A stretch of 64,000 bases of DNA from Anas platyrhynchos (taxonomy: Eukaryota > Chordata > Aves > Anseriformes > Anatidae). This document shows positions 1 to 14,700 of this stretch, one piece after another (position 1 is the stretch's first letter; every line of letters begins with the position of its first letter). The stretch lies in contig NC_092594.1 in assembly GCF_047663525.1 (NCBI RefSeq), forward strand, positions 38,320,001-38,384,000, read 5' to 3'. A model generated the notes under the pieces. That model was not told the DNA's origin. It saw nothing but the letters and a program-made list of their open reading frames with translations, and searched no databases. Position numbers and translations under genes: made by a program.

Positions 1-1030
1 ATCATTGTCCTGGAATGCGCTGAAACCTCTTAGCGCAAGTTCCTGAAATATTCATGAAATTTAAGAAAAGAGCAAACTTTTTGGAGAGCGTACTGCTTAG
101 ATGTAACCTGCCATGTACATGCCATCCGCTAAGCTCTGAAAATGCGGGAGGAAGGCTTTTTGCAGACAAAAAAAGGCAGCAACACGGGCGTGGGGATTTT
201 ATCTTCTGGCTGCCATAACGTTGATTAATTCAGCTCCTCAATAACTCACGCTAACTGGGGAAATTCTTATGGGACGGGTAGTTTGCTAGCGTATAGAAGT
301 GAGTAATTCAGCATTTCAGGATGAACAAAAGAGGCTAAATGTGTATATTATTAATGAATAATAGAAGAAGCACTGAGCTCTGACACGCCAGCTGGACTGA
401 GCTTTTAACATTAACTGGGTCTGAGGGTGAGGCACAGGACAGTGTGTGATGAGCTAGAGGAGGGTCTGATGCTGTCCTCCCAGCTCCGGGGCTCAAACTG
501 CTCCCTGATTTCTGGTACTTCTGAACAGGACAGAGACAGGCACCTTTTCGATCTCAAATGCCCACGTTAAGCACCGTGGGAGTGGAGAAAAGAGGAAAAA
601 TAAAGGGAAAAGAGAAATAAGGCGATGAGGATGCTTCTTGGAGCTCATTTCTCCTGCCGTGGGGCTACGCTGGGGCTACGTGCCTCTGGCTGGGCAGGTC
701 AGGAGTTCGCCCAGCAGGAATTCGTCATCTTTAGGGAGGTTTGGGACCACGGAACACAGCAACTTCACATTAAGTGCTGGCAGTAAGCGCTAAAGAGACC
801 GCTGTTGAAATGTTTATGTCTTTTGCAGAGACATAAATATTTGGAGTATAGCAAAAGACACTGCTTGGCATCAGCAGGCAGTAAGCATTTTACCTGATTA
901 CTTGGCTCCGTTTCCAAAGGCATTTCGTTTGGCAGCAGGATCAGCTCAGACAGCCTCTCCTCTCCCCAGCCATGGCCGTATGAATTATCCTGGTAAAGCA
1001 GGTTGTGGTGCCATGCAGAGAAACCCGACA

Positions 1031-1091
1031 GAAAGAAAGCTGCAGGGAGAAAGAGAGAAAGAAGGAAAGACGGAAAGAAGGAAAGAAGGAA
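1031..1091 (+). repeat. Purine-rich GAAA/GGAA simple repeat
   Basis: About 60 bases are almost purely purine on this strand, made of degenerate GAAA, GAAAG and GGAAAGAA units. It is a degenerate microsatellite with no coding signal. Confidence 0.8.
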
Positions 1092-1865
1092 CCCAACCAA
1101 ATTCTCAGCACAGCTACACAAACAGCTTCACCACGATGGCAGCATGACGCGAGTCGGAGCAGCAGGGTGCTTCATCGGGCGCTGTCCTCAAAGGCAACGT
1201 CCCCACAGGCTGCAGAACCACCCCGCAGAGCTCGGCCAAGCCGGCACACCCTGCAGGGCCTGGCTCCCTCCTGTCCCGAGCACTTTGTGTTTTCCTAAAT
1301 GGAGGCTACTGTGAAGTCCTGCAGTTCTGCTTCCTAAAATGTGCCCCGTAGTGCTGGAGTTTGGCACGCACCCGCCCCAGAGCATCACAGCTCCCTACCG
1401 GGGTTTGCACTGACTTCAGCCGGCAGCAAACGGCCCCGCTCTGCCTCCGGGGTCGCTCTTTGATGGCTGATGCTGGGAAGATGAAGATATAAGAAATAAG
1501 AATTCGCCAGAGTGGCCTTGGCACAAAAATTCATGTTCCCCCCACCAAAGCCATTGCCAAGTTCTCTCCTAACCCAAGTTCTTCCTCCCTGGCTGCTGCA
1601 GACACGGCAGATGGAAGCAGTTTTCCACGGATCCCTAAAGCGGCTGATCCCTAGGTGCAGCTGGGCTCACGAGCTTGTTTTATCCCTGTTCCTCTTACCC
1701 GAGGCCCTCGCATGATGCAGGACGGGCACAGCTCTGCGCCCAGGGATGGCCCTCACCCAGCCCCGAGCATCACCTGGACACCAGGCGGCAGCATCAGGTC
1801 CGGGCACAAACCCTGCAGGTGGTTCAAAGAGATCCGCATCTGGGCTATCAGTTTGTAGGCTTACG

Positions 1866-1911
1866 ATAATATAAATAAATAAATTAATTAATTAATAATA
1901 ATAATAAAAAA
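1866..1911. repeat. AT-rich AAAT/AATT/AAT microsatellite
   Basis: Short runs of AAAT, then AATT, then AAT follow one another and end in a short A run. This is a compound low-complexity repeat. Confidence 0.85.
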
Positions 1912-2402
1912 CCCACATAAGTTCTGTGGAACAGCTGCACAGGCAAAAGCTTCCCCCTGTTTTTAATCTGCTGATTTATAGTTGCATAAACACAAGTATT
2001 CTTGGAATGAAAATTGCTTCATAAGGCGAAGGCAGAGTTAAAGGTCATTTCCTTCTAGTGAGCAAACGACACTGCTATGCAATCTATGAACTTGGAGCTT
2101 TTTTTTTTATTTTTTTCTTCTTTTTGTTCTTTGAGTTGCGTTGAGTGACTTTGCTTCTTTCCTATGTATTAGGAAAAAAAAAATCCAATAGAAACGTTGC
2201 AGAGTGACTGGGGCACGAACTATTCTGAGCCAGCAGGAAGCAAGCGCCGCGTACACTCACCAGGGCAGGACTATTTGTAGCAACATTCTCTCGCAGATAT
2301 TGATCACACGTCTAATGCTGCACATAACAGGCTGGTCTAAAAGTCTGTCTGTAATTGCTGCCTTTTATAGGTGCGGCTCAACTTCTTTTGGATTCACTTA
2401 CT

Positions 2403-2442
2403 AAAAAAAAAAAAAAAAAGAAAAAAAAGAAAAAAAAAAAAA
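2403..2442 (+). repeat. Interrupted poly(A) tract
   Basis: Forty bases of A are broken by only two G. The sequence upstream shows no LINE or SINE body that I recognise, so I call it a simple repeat rather than a retroposon tail. Confidence 0.85.
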
Positions 2443-5200
2443 GGCAGGCAGGCCTCCTCAGCTGTGGTTAATAAAGTTGTGTGAATATCACACAACGATC
2501 ACACGTGATGCTCAGTGAGATCCCTGGGTTGTTTCTGAGCGCTTGTTACAGCCCCATCCTGCTGGGACGATGAGAACCACCCACGCCCCTGCACCAAGGA
2601 ATGCAGCTCACGGGAAGCCAGGAGCTGTTCGTGGAACAGCACCCATCTGATACCAGACAGAGAGGTCACAAAAAAAAAAATATTCCTTTTGTGAAGATGT
2701 TTCTAAAGAAATTCGTGTTTCTGTCCAGGTGTGATCACTTTTGTTGACGCTGCATGGTTCAGCATGTCCATTGCACTCAGTTCATTAGCTCTCCTCAAAT
2801 CAAACTTAGCACTGGTTTTTAACCCAAACCTCTCATTTTATACCATCATTTTAAATATGCGCATGAAATAGGAATAAGGGAAAATTATTTCTTTACATAC
2901 ATTTGTAATGTTTACGACCATTTAGTGACCGAAGGCGTTATCTTCTGAGGCTGTCATCAGGACCTACCTCAGTCAACAGGAAGAAGGAAAGGGAATTTTT
3001 ACCGTGGGCATTCATCATCTTTACAACTGACCTATCACTATGAAAAACCCCTGTCAAAACGTGAAATTTAATGTACATAAGACACATTATTCGTGGAACT
3101 TTATCAGGGAAATGGACACAATCAGCCAAGAGAGGTCTGCTGGGGAGGAACGGGAACCCTCCTGACCCGCTGGCATCAGCAGCTGAGATCCGTTTGTTTT
3201 TATCCTGCTGGTCCCCTCGTCCTGCACCAGCCTCTGACTTTGAGAACCTGCTCACTTCTTCTTAACCAGTTGTTTCGATTTGGCACCTGGTGGGAAGCAC
3301 AGGGGGAGGTTACAGGAGATGGAGCGAGTTGCCCTGGTAGCTTTCTGACACTGCAGGGGGAGGCACCGTTCCCCTTCCCTCAGCCACACATTCCTCAGGC
3401 TTATCACACACACTTGTTGGGCCCCTCCAATCGCCAACCAAGCAGAAAGTACATTTTTATCTTACAGAGCCAACAGTTTCTTGCCAGACTGGAAGTTAAA
3501 TCAGCTCACCAAAAGGTAAAATGAGTATTGTACTTTGAGCTATAGAGATGAAGCAGAACACTTGGACTAAAGGAAAGGGAGAAAAAAAAAAGGAATACGA
3601 CCTCCTCCCCTTAGATTGCTCATCAAATCGCACAACAGTCCCTGCATGCCTGTCATCTGTAAAATAAAAAATCTGTAAAAATTAACAACAAACTGGCCCC
3701 AGTCCACCTAGCACAGTTATTCCAGCAGCTAGGAGGGGTCAGCGCTGCAAAGAGATTGCAGTGCCATCAACCCACTGTTAAAAACAGTTTCAAATCTTCA
3801 TTTTGGTGCCTAGTAAGACACATGCAGCCACAGCCCCATGGCGAAACACGGTACAAGCAGTCCTGACAAGGTTATGATGAATTAAAGATGCCCCAGGCCC
3901 GTAAGAAGATTTTGCCAAAGCCCAGACTTGCAGCCACTGCGTTCTTGTGCGTTGGCAAAGAACAGGGATGGCGACAAGCAGGTGGTTTTAACATCCTTTA
4001 ATCATTAGTAGCCCTAAGATTCCTTGTCTGTTGGGCTGTACAAGGCACTGCCTCAGCAGTAAGAGCTGTCAGAGGAAACCCAGGGGAAAGGGAAGCACCA
4101 TAAGGCCTCCTGCCCCACCGCTGCACCAGCTCGGGGCCTCCAACCCATCCTTTTCCCTTATCAGAAAAACACTGACTAGCTACAGGGAAGACCTCACAGA
4201 GCATAGCAAAGCCTGCTGCTGCCAAGGAGTGATTGCTGCTAGCTAACATTTATTTTTCCACAGTTATATTCAGGGCTGCTCAGGGCTCGCTTGTCCTTTC
4301 GAGGCAGACCAGAGGAAGGAGTGGTGCGCGCAGTACCTCATCCCCGGGTAAGGCCGGGGAGGCTCAATGACTCACTTCTGACTCACTGCTCCTCCTCTGT
4401 TCCTTCCAGACTCTTGGGGGCGTACTAATTTATTGTTGGTCTGTATCTGCACTAAATTATTCCCCCCAGCTCAGCCATCCTGCGCGGAAAGAAGTCAGCA
4501 AGCGCCGCTCACCCCTCGCCTCTCGGCCGGGGTAAGCGGGTGAGCAGCACACAGCGAGACCTCCGGCCTTCCTACCCCCTGGAGAGGTTTTAGAGGAAAG
4601 GAGAGAAATGGCAGAGTTATTTTTTCTTCCCGGGATGACACGCCACCCGAGTCCACTATTTGCAACTGGGCTGTTCCTACCAACCTCAGAAAATCCCAAC
4701 TGCTAAACTAAGGTTAACCTTTCCGAGAGTTATTTCGAAGAACTCGGGTAAAATAAGATAGTATGACTCAAATCAACAGGAGGAAAGTGTTGATCACAGT
4801 TAATCACGGTTAATCCACACGAATTGCTTTCCCTGACAGAATCAGGTTTTCTTTAAAAAGCCCGGGAATGATTAACCTTTCTTTCCCTGTACCGAGACAG
4901 ATTGAAGCGTTCAGCAGAGCGCGGCAGGAAGTGTTTGAACAGTGCCTGCCCGGTGCCGAGCAAGCATGCACTGGCAGGAGTACAAGCTTTAGGTCAGAAA
5001 GGAAAACAATAACTAAAATAAGAGATTTTTATATACGCGTGTACAAGATCAGTGTATTCAGAGGATCTGGGAGAAGCATGAAAAGCGACTGAATAGCAGA
5101 GAGGCCTGCTCGGCTCTTCACAGCCAAAGCTCAGAGGCCTGAGGACACGAGGTTACAGTAGAAAGGCATACAAGAGGTTACAATAGAAAGGCAGACAAGT

Positions 5201-5239
5201 ATAATTTTATTTTTATTTTATTTTTTTATTTATTTTTTC
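5201..5239. repeat. T-rich TTTTA simple repeat
   Basis: The stretch consists of repeated TTTTA/TTTA units. Confidence 0.8.
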
Positions 5240-6538
5240 AACAGCAAAACCAATTTAGGATTTTCTTCCCCCAAGTCATTAATCTTCATCCCCATGCTCG
5301 CTCTTCCAGGCCCCCAGTTGTGGTTCCGTGAGAGCTTTCAGTGGCTTGAGGTATGATCCCCTTGCCATCTCCAGCTGCTTCCCCCCGTAGCCACATCACC
5401 CTGTGCCACACGGACACAGCTGGATGTGGGAGCTCCTGCAGCTGCAAAGCCCCCCGATGTCCTGCAGGACTTCAGCCAGCCCCTGCGGACACAAAGCACT
5501 GCACTGGCTTCATCGGCAGCAGAACGTGAGGGCATGAATGTGTGAAGAGGAAGGAGCTGCTTATGCTAACACTGCTACCAAAAATAAATATTTACTGCAC
5601 TCTTACCTTAGGAATCAATTCTCGGTCCTGACGGAAACTGACAATCAAAAGACTTTGCTCTCAAGCACCTAAGGTCTACCTATACCCAATGAAGTGTGAA
5701 CATAGCAAAGCATCTGAAGGAAAATTAATTCTCCTGGTATTATATTATTAAAATAATATTTGAATTAAAATTAATGTTCTTGGCATAATAGCACTATGGA
5801 AAACTAATCCAAATTAATGCCTTTTTCTGATAAATCAAAATGGTAGCCGTGGCCTGAGCTGCTTGCAGTCACATAGTGTGCTCAATTGCCTTTGGTGCCT
5901 AAAAGTCTTAAGGAAATGCTTTGAAACCTTTGGAATCAAGGAATCTTTGAAATCTAAGAAAAAACATATATACAGTTGCAAAATGGCAAAAAGCAATAAA
6001 GAATCTGAAAGAGAATGAAGATTTTTGGAGTTAGATATGTTAAACTGGAAATGATTCCCCAAATCCCAAATATTTCAATATTCGTGGCCAGCACAGCGGG
6101 GAAATTCTGGGAATTGCTGCCTTAATGCCTGAAAACCTGGAAGGAAAGCTTCCCGAGCAGTGACACTGCAGCCCTAACCAGTGCCCAGCCTAACACACTG
6201 CTCCAGTGTTCATTTATCGCACTGATTCTGATACTTGATCACTGTTTGCCTTTCAGTAGGGCACTCATGATAAATACACTACAACAAACGACTCCTAACA
6301 GCATGGGTGCTACCCAGTGACTCCTACATACGGTCACAGCACAGCTAGGTAACAGCAATACAGATGGGACTGGAGAAAAGAAAATGATTAATACATGCAA
6401 TATTAATCATTTTAATGACTAATCAAAAAGAAAGGCAAGGAAAATTTCCGCTCTATTAGTTGATATTTTACCAGTATTAAGAGCTACAGCAATAAGTCAT
6501 AGCTAAACAATGACATCCTATAGAAAACTATTTCCCAT

Positions 6539-6578
6539 AAAAAAAAAAAAAATAATAAAAAAAAAGAGAGAAAAAAAA
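6539..6578 (+). repeat. A-rich simple repeat
   Basis: The stretch is poly(A) with AAT and AGAG interruptions, without a recognisable element body beside it. Confidence 0.8.
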
Positions 6579-9500
6579 CCAACTCCTTGAGAACAGCTTT
6601 CCTGCTATATCACGGGACCCTCATTTAGGAAATTTAAGATCAGAAAGAGATCAGCTCTGAAGCGGAAAGAAGACAGGCTGTTAATAAACCCTCCCATCCC
6701 TGGTGTCTACGATGCTGTGGTCTAACGTTCAAAAATGCATCCACCCCAATTTTGTCTTGGAGAGTTTGGTACTTCCTAAAAATAGCTTGAAAACCGGACC
6801 ACCGAGGTGTGCTTGGATTTGGATTCCTCCTGCATATAACCTGGCAGGAGGAAGCAGCGCCAGAGCTACCAAATGAGGCCAATTCGCTCCCTGGAATGCA
6901 GCCGCACAAGTAACGATGATGGATGGTGACAGCGCGGCTTTCATGTGGCACTGTCCCCGCCACCAGCTGTGCCAGGGAAAGAAAGAGCTCGCTGGAATTC
7001 ACAGCATTCCCCCTCCGATTAATCCCCGGCCTTCCTGCTGCGCCTGAATGAATTGTGCTGGGTATTCGTAGCTCTGCCGGGGGAGCTTTGCTGATTTCTT
7101 TGAGCCCCCTGGGGGGAAGTGATATAGAGAGCAAATAACCAGCATGCAGCAGCGAAGTGATGTGATGGGCAGGGGTGTGAAAACCGCTCACCTCGCCCTG
7201 CTCTGCCCACGTCTGCTGCTCTTGGTCTCCGTGCTGCGGGCTGGGAGCAGAGGAACGCCTCACGCTGCGTCCCCAGCTGCAGCTCCAATTAGTCAAGTTG
7301 CAGGGAAACACACACACAGTGCTCAGGGCAGGAGCTGGGGAGCACAAAGACAAGCTGGCTGCAAACCGAGATGGGTGGAGGGTGAAGACAGGAAGGTCAA
7401 GGGTGCGAGGGTGTGAGGGTGCCCCCACCACAGCTGCCCCAAGCCCTGTGCCCTGTCCCCACCCTTCTTGCCGTGCGAGATAAGGACGAGATACCACATT
7501 ACAATGCCTCTTTCAAATGAGACCTAACAGAGGTAGAACAGCAGGAAGGCTCCGTAATGCCACACTGCAGACTCACCCTGGTCTTAGAGGAGAGTCCGTA
7601 AGGGATCCTACTGATTGAACAGGCACCAAGGGATTATTTGGAAATGAGCGGTTCAATCCTAACTATAATTATACAGGACTTGCTATAAAATAACATCATC
7701 GCAGTATGCTGATGCTTGAAAAAAATGGTAAGGTTTCAAATGCTTGTAATTAAGACGGAAATAGATTTTAGGTACGTGCAAAGGTTCACATCTCTCACTG
7801 CCGCTCTCACTAACTTCCCCCCCAGGTTGAGTTTCTCTAAAAGCAAACTTCCTTGCAGAGCACCCCCGCAGCAGTGCCTCTTTGTGCTTTCAAGAGGACG
7901 GAAATGTGACAGCTGGCCTGTTTTTCCCACCTGTGATTCACTGTAATCTCAGACATTTACAGAGCAGCAAATACCACAAGATTCTGTAATTGTTTAGTCT
8001 TCCTGATGTCATGCACATGGTTTGACATCTAGTATAATTGTGAGAATAAATATTGCTTTTGTATATACATGTAATAAATATAATTCATAAATAATTACGG
8101 AGAAAACAGCAACTAGCATCTGGATTGTTTGGCCAGTTATAAATACGAAACAGATAGTTCGGAATATCACATTGAAAAAATTCACCTTGGGAATCACATT
8201 GCAGCAAGGGGAGAAGTGAAAAGGCATCACTTCAAATATATCAATATTCTGTTACATCTCAGATTTATGTGCAGAGAAAGTGGACTCGCAGGGTAAGCCA
8301 CTCCTGGGGACGAATTCCTCAGACCAGACAACAGCTCCCACTTCTGCCTTAGTCTTTCCTGGGAATGGATGGACTGTGACTTATCCTGAGCAGCTGGAAC
8401 TGCCCCATCACTTTGCTGGGCTGACAGTCTCTCTTTTTTTTTTTTCTTTTCTTAAAACACAGATATTGTTTTAGACTCAGATTACAAAATCTATTTCACT
8501 AATTTTGTACTTTAACGAACATTTTTCCCAAGTTCTGAAGAATCATAATGCTATGGGAGTTCTGGTACAAAAATTCCCAGTGTGATAGCCACTCCTGTGG
8601 TATGTAATTATTATTCTGGCATTAATAGAGCTGTTAAATACACTGCTGTTCTTCTGTTGAGACCAGAGGATAATCAGATTCCTAAAAATAAAATAAGATG
8701 GATTACAGATTCAAAGCCAAAAACATTATAGCTGGAAATCTTTGAGGTTCAGTGGAAAAATTCACCCTGCTGCACACAGCATATTTCTTGGCTTTCTGGA
8801 ATATCCTCCCTGCTAGAATATCCAGCTCTTCTCTTCAGCATCACGTGTAGGCTAGGCCTTATTCAGACAGACTTCTCAGCCCAGCTTCAAACAGAGAGGA
8901 AGCCAGGGCACCGCAATGTTACTGAGCTCTTTCTCTTATAGTCCTGATTTTACAGTGCTGCTAGGATTGGATTGAAGTGTCTTGCAAGGACATTTACATT
9001 TCCTTCAAATTCTTTGGCTCTGCTCATTCAGCTAACCAGAATGGCTTCTTAAAACTACAAGGTTGTTTCTGATTTGAAAGCCAGTGTTCTTTTTTTTTTT
9101 ACTTTATTATCAATAATAACACCTAAAAAATGACTCCATCAGAACTGAGCACACACTGTTGGGTGTTTCTGTCATCTTGAACACATAAATTGTGGTCATG
9201 AAGGATGAATGCTGAAGAAAGGATCGTGTCAGGTAAAATGGGTGACATTTGAAGGCCCTTTTTATGCAACAGAGAGCTGCAAAGGAGCCATAGGTGACCA
9301 TCGTTCAGAAAGATTCCAAATCAAAAGATGTACCCAGTGACTTACAGAGGTTTCAAGAAGGCTTTATCCCTTGCTGTGCTTTAACAGCTGTATTGAACAA
9401 TCCCTGTGAATCTTGCAGTCCTCTTTCCAGCCCAGCCGAAGAGCTCCCCTGCAGCATCGGTGCCTGCAATTGTTGAACAAATATTTCTCACACCACAATG

Positions 9501-12500
9501 CAGTGAGTCAAGGATGCCAGGCAGAAGACGAGCCAAGCCACTAACCCGTACAGTAGCAGTAACCCACGGGAGACTGGAGAATTCAAAGCCATTCCACCGA
9601 TCTGTTAAACGTACTACAAGATTTCACAAGACGTTCTGACTCTGTTTTTCAGCCTTTTTCTGGTGATATTAGTTGCTCATTCCCTTACACAATCAATGTC
9701 ATGGATCACATACAGAATTTGTAGTGCACCAAACTAAGCTAAACTTGTTACCAGTAAATAAAATTCTAACAAAGCAGTGTACCAGGGTATAATATTGCAA
9801 GGGAGTGCACTCGAACCAAGTCTAAACCACTTCCACTAGGAAGATACAACATAATTTTCTGTGAAGATCTACCAAAATATAAGCATCAAGTAAAAGATCA
9901 GAGATGACTATTAATTTTTTATCATGTTTCCATTTTAGTCGTAAATGTTTACACAGGTGGTTTCCACCAGGACAAACGTAGTAAGTTCATTACTTCCTAA
10001 AGATTGCGGTTTTCTAGTGCCGCTGCACGCCATGGATTTAAATGTTAAATTGACTTTTCAGAGCACCACTTCGTATTGACTTTTGTGCGCTCTGTTCTTC
10101 TGCTGTTTCAAAATGTTAATTCACATGTTACCAATTACTGGATTTTAACAAAAACAAGTAGCAGCAAGAAGAAACCCCTGTGGTTTTTATGGCAATACTA
10201 ACTAGGAGTCAAGATAACATTTCATGGCATGCGGATCGGGAAAGCAGTAACTGGAGAAGAATTTTATGGTATCGCTGCAGTATCTTACCTTATTTTCTAT
10301 GTGTTGCTGTTTAATATTCAGTCCCTTGCCAACACTTTGCACCAGATCTCAAGTTAGAGATATTCTACCAAACATGCAGAGTTTGAACCTAAGGCACGTC
10401 TTTGTCTTTGAAAAATGTCTTCAGTGACTTGAAAACAATCCAACTTTGCTGAGAAGCTAAATTTTAGTTTTTGGGGAGAATGAACAGAGTTACTTTTAAG
10501 GCTCTGAGAAGATAGAAAATTCTAAGGACTTGGCAAGTTTTTGAGGATTATGGTATGGCAAAGGTCAGTGGCAGAGCAGGACCAGACATTTGGGAGCTGG
10601 GGATGGAAACTGAATGGGACGCATGAATGTGCCTGCACACACATGAATGGAGTGTACCAATCAGAGATGAAATAAGTTTTGATCTTCCTTCTAAATAAAG
10701 ATTTTTCACTGCATATAAAATAAACACTAGGGGCTTGGAGCACTCATTTTGGCACATACACATATATACTGATCACATATCTATGTTTATTAACTCAGTT
10801 GCAACAGGGAAATCAAACATTTAATTTGCCTTCTAATCAGGCTTTTTTTAATGGTTAAATCCTCAACACTGTGAACAGGAATGAACAGACCCTTTACTTG
10901 GGTGCACACAAATGTTGCCATCAGCCATTCTTCCTCGACTCCTCTTCCCTCCCAGTGCAGCCGATGGCTCAGCCAGGGAAGGGGGGACCAGGCTCCAGGC
11001 TGGATGGCTCCAGGCCAAGCATCAACAGAAAGGTAAGGCTCTGCAGGTTTCAGGTAACTAGTGAGATCCTGAAAAATTGCTAAAGGGATAAGAAAACTAC
11101 TTGAAGGGCTTTTCTCAGCGATTTTTATACTATATCACTCTCTTCTCTTTTTGTGGCACCAAATCACAGTAGATGGTATTTTTAGCACTTTCTATGCCAT
11201 GTGGGCGCAAACATTGCTGACAGAGAATGCCAATGTGCTCCACTAACAAATATAATACTGTTTTACTGCCATAAATGCCTTTTCACAGTAAGGCAGACTG
11301 TCTGCTTTAGGGGCTCTTAATGATGCATCTGCACTGCTATTTACAGCAGTGTAGGCTTCTCTGCTATGCCCTCAGACTGATGGATCAAATTCTAAGGGGT
11401 TTGTAGGAAGAAGGAGTGCATGTTAAAAGCTGATAAACGGTGAGGAGTCTAAGCTGAAGCAACATATGCATCTAGAAGGTGTGGATATGCAGAACTGGAA
11501 CTACACGGTTAGATGCAATTCTTCTTTCAGGTCATATTTTCCTGATGACAGAAAATACGCATGTCTTATCTGCCACACATGCACTGCATCAGCAGTTCCT
11601 GCAGCATCCATATTATATTTTCTTAATGATTCATCCTCTTCCTCCATATGTTTATTTCACTACCCTGACCACATCCAGTTACCAATTACTAGCTAGAAAG
11701 AGCCTTATAAAACCATGTTCTGGAGACTGTAAACAGCCCAACGCGGTCTGAGGCTTTGGTGTCACCACTCATCAGCAAACATTTGCAGAGGAAAATAAAC
11801 CAATCGGCTCTTGCCCAGAATAAAAGACCAGTGAGAAACCTAGCTGTTTGGAGCTGAATCTCCATCTCCTCTAAACAATAAAAAGCTTTCAGATGACTTC
11901 AGAGGAGCCTTAATTAGGCTTTTAAAATGGAGGAAGCAGTAGATCTGCACATAGTTGTTGCCGCATATTGAATCTATAAAACAGTTCCTCAGAAGCCATT
12001 CCATGATTGAGATAAGTACATGGCTAAAATCAGCAAGAGATTTGCCAACTCTGCCATTCCAATCCAAACCATGAAAGCCAAATTTATTTTTCCTCTGGCT
12101 CTTATCGCCAGCTACGTGGACTCCCAGAACTGAAGTCTCTTCTCATCAGCGTTTATCAGCGTAACTCAGGACAGAGCCCAGTCCTGCAGCTGGGACTGGA
12201 TGTGCTGTCAGACTGCTCCTTTAGTTCTCTGCATTTTACAGGGATAAGACAATCGGTGTCCTGCATTTTTCATTAATGCAGCAAGCGCACACACTCCTTG
12301 TCTTTTCCACTTGAGCTGTTTTTATAATTATTTTTATTATTATGTAATTATTCACGGCTTTGTAAGTAATTTGTGGCAAGAAACAAGTACCCAGTCCAAC
12401 TGCCATGGCTCTGACTGCCACTGTCACAACTCTCCCTCATCCCTTTTAATCTCCCCTAGGAGTTCAGTCTCCCAGCACTTCTACGAGAGGGGCAGCCTGA

Positions 12501-14670
12501 GGCAGAAGAGCTTCCACATATGAACTGAGTTGCATAGGACTTTGTTCTTTTGGGACTTTCTTTTTTAAAATACTCCCAACACACATGTAGTCCTACATAA
12601 CAGTCTGTTTCTCCACGAGCACAACCTCCCAACGCTCCCTCTGCAGTCAGTGCAGAACTGAACATTTCCACATGCCTGTCGCTGGCTACCTTGCTTTCTC
12701 CTCCCTCTCCTGGGACTTCAGAGGAGAGCGATGGAGGAGAGGAGTCCTCCTGAGCTGTCAGAGCAGGTCAGGAACATCCAGATCTCTGCTTACCAGCTCG
12801 CTTGTCTACGTGGCTGTGAGAGCTGACATCTTGTGCCTCTTGAGCTAATGCATCTGTCCTCAAAAATGCAGCAGTGCAGTGACAGAAGTAGCACAGCTAG
12901 CGCTCCCGAGCTGCCAACCACCTTCCTCTCTTCACAGCTTTCAGTTCCTTCTGGCTTTATGTGCTCACGGGCTTTTCCTAGGGACAGACTGAGAGTCTGG
13001 GAAGGACAAACTGCAGATAAAAACAGTGATTCTGCTTTTTCTTGTGTGATAAATTAATGTGAATAAGGATTTGGTGCTAATATGTAACTTTTATAGGTGT
13101 TGTAATACAGCTCCCCCATATAGCTGTAATGAACAATGTAATGTGGGAATTCATAAAACTCCAAGTAATCCAAAATAAAAAGCTAAACGGCATGGGACCA
13201 GCCTTACATCCACCTGATATATTCTGTGGAACTGAAGGGACTGAATGTCCTTAAATTTACTTATGTTAGCTAGGGATCTGGCTCCTAACTTCTCCTGCAT
13301 TCAGTCTCACACCTTCAGACCAGTTCATTTAAACCCTGTGTTCTCTCCTATCTTCCAGCAACCAAAATAAGCTTCTTAATATTTCATATCAATTCCAGAT
13401 ACCGTGCTGAGCAAACCAGCCAAGGCTCAGCCGTTCCTTTTGTATTTATACAAATACTCCAAGTGGCCAAAGAAAATTGCTTTTTGTCAAATTTGTTTTG
13501 AATCGGTTGAGCCCATTTCAGAATGATGTAAGCCCTGAAAAATGCTGTGGGGCTGTCTGAGTCTGTTAGTAGTAATAAGTAAACAAACAAAACCTGCTTT
13601 AATTTAGATGAATTTCCAGGCCACAATTGTCAAAATGCCACTAAAAGCTTTTCAGTATTAGGAAACAAAATCTAAATAAGAAACAGAAGCTACATAAGGA
13701 GCAGGGCCCTGTGGGAACCTTCCTGCCTTTGGTCTGACAATCTAAAAAGTGTGTTCTGGTTTCCCCGAGCATCCGGTGCACTCCAGCAAGTTTCTAAATA
13801 AAGTTGAGTAAAAACTTAACTCAAAGCTTTAGTGTTCTTTAAATGGCATGTTTCTTTGTTGGCATAGCTGCAGTTCATGTTAAAGTAGGCAACCACATTA
13901 ACATTTTTCCTAAATGCTACTCTATATATTCTAAATTTTCGTCATTCAAAAGTCTCTAAAATAAGCACTTGAAGTAACAACTGCAAACACTTGCACAGGG
14001 CTGCACCCATTCAGAAAAGCTATTTTTTACTACTTCACTCAAGTTACCTTCCGTGTTCATTAACCAAAGGATGCTCCATGCTATGACAACAGAGTAAGGC
14101 TAGATTTCAGCCTGAGGGCTAGCATAAATAAGTTAGAATCCATCAGCTCCTCATTACAGGATTTGGTATTCACACCAGGCTGCCTCCCAGTACAAAAAAA
14201 AAAGGTTAACTGATGCCTTATCTTTGTGATAAACTTTCACTCAGGTACACGTCAAGGCTGAAGGCAATGAAGAGAAAATGTTTATTTATCTGTTACTCTG
14301 AGCAAGCAGTGTTTGGCTTGCATGACAATGCTTAATCCCCTTTTAAATCCGAGTAAAAGCAACCTGTATCACATACAACATATTCTGACTGAGAACACAG
14401 GTTCTGGGAAACCTGTAAAATAAGCCAACATATTAACTGAGAATGATATTCTTAAAAAAAAAAAAAAGAAAAATCTCCACAAATTAAAATCACATAAAAT
14501 GAACTTACTGTGCAACACCAGCATTTAGAGATAATGAAAGTCTAGCACTTAATTATGAAAAACGAAATAAGAAGCATGAAAATTATAATTGAACAGCAGT
14601 CCCTCTAACACATTCACAGAACAGAGTACTAAAAAAAAATCCAGGGAAATGATATATGGGTCAACTTTCA

Positions 14671-14700
14671 GAAAAAAAAAGAAAAAAGAAAAAAGAAAAG
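14671..14700 (+). repeat. A-rich simple repeat of the GAAAAAA type
   Basis: Successive runs of six to nine A are separated by single G. A second A run, about 16 bases, lies about 200 bases upstream near 14455. Confidence 0.8.
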
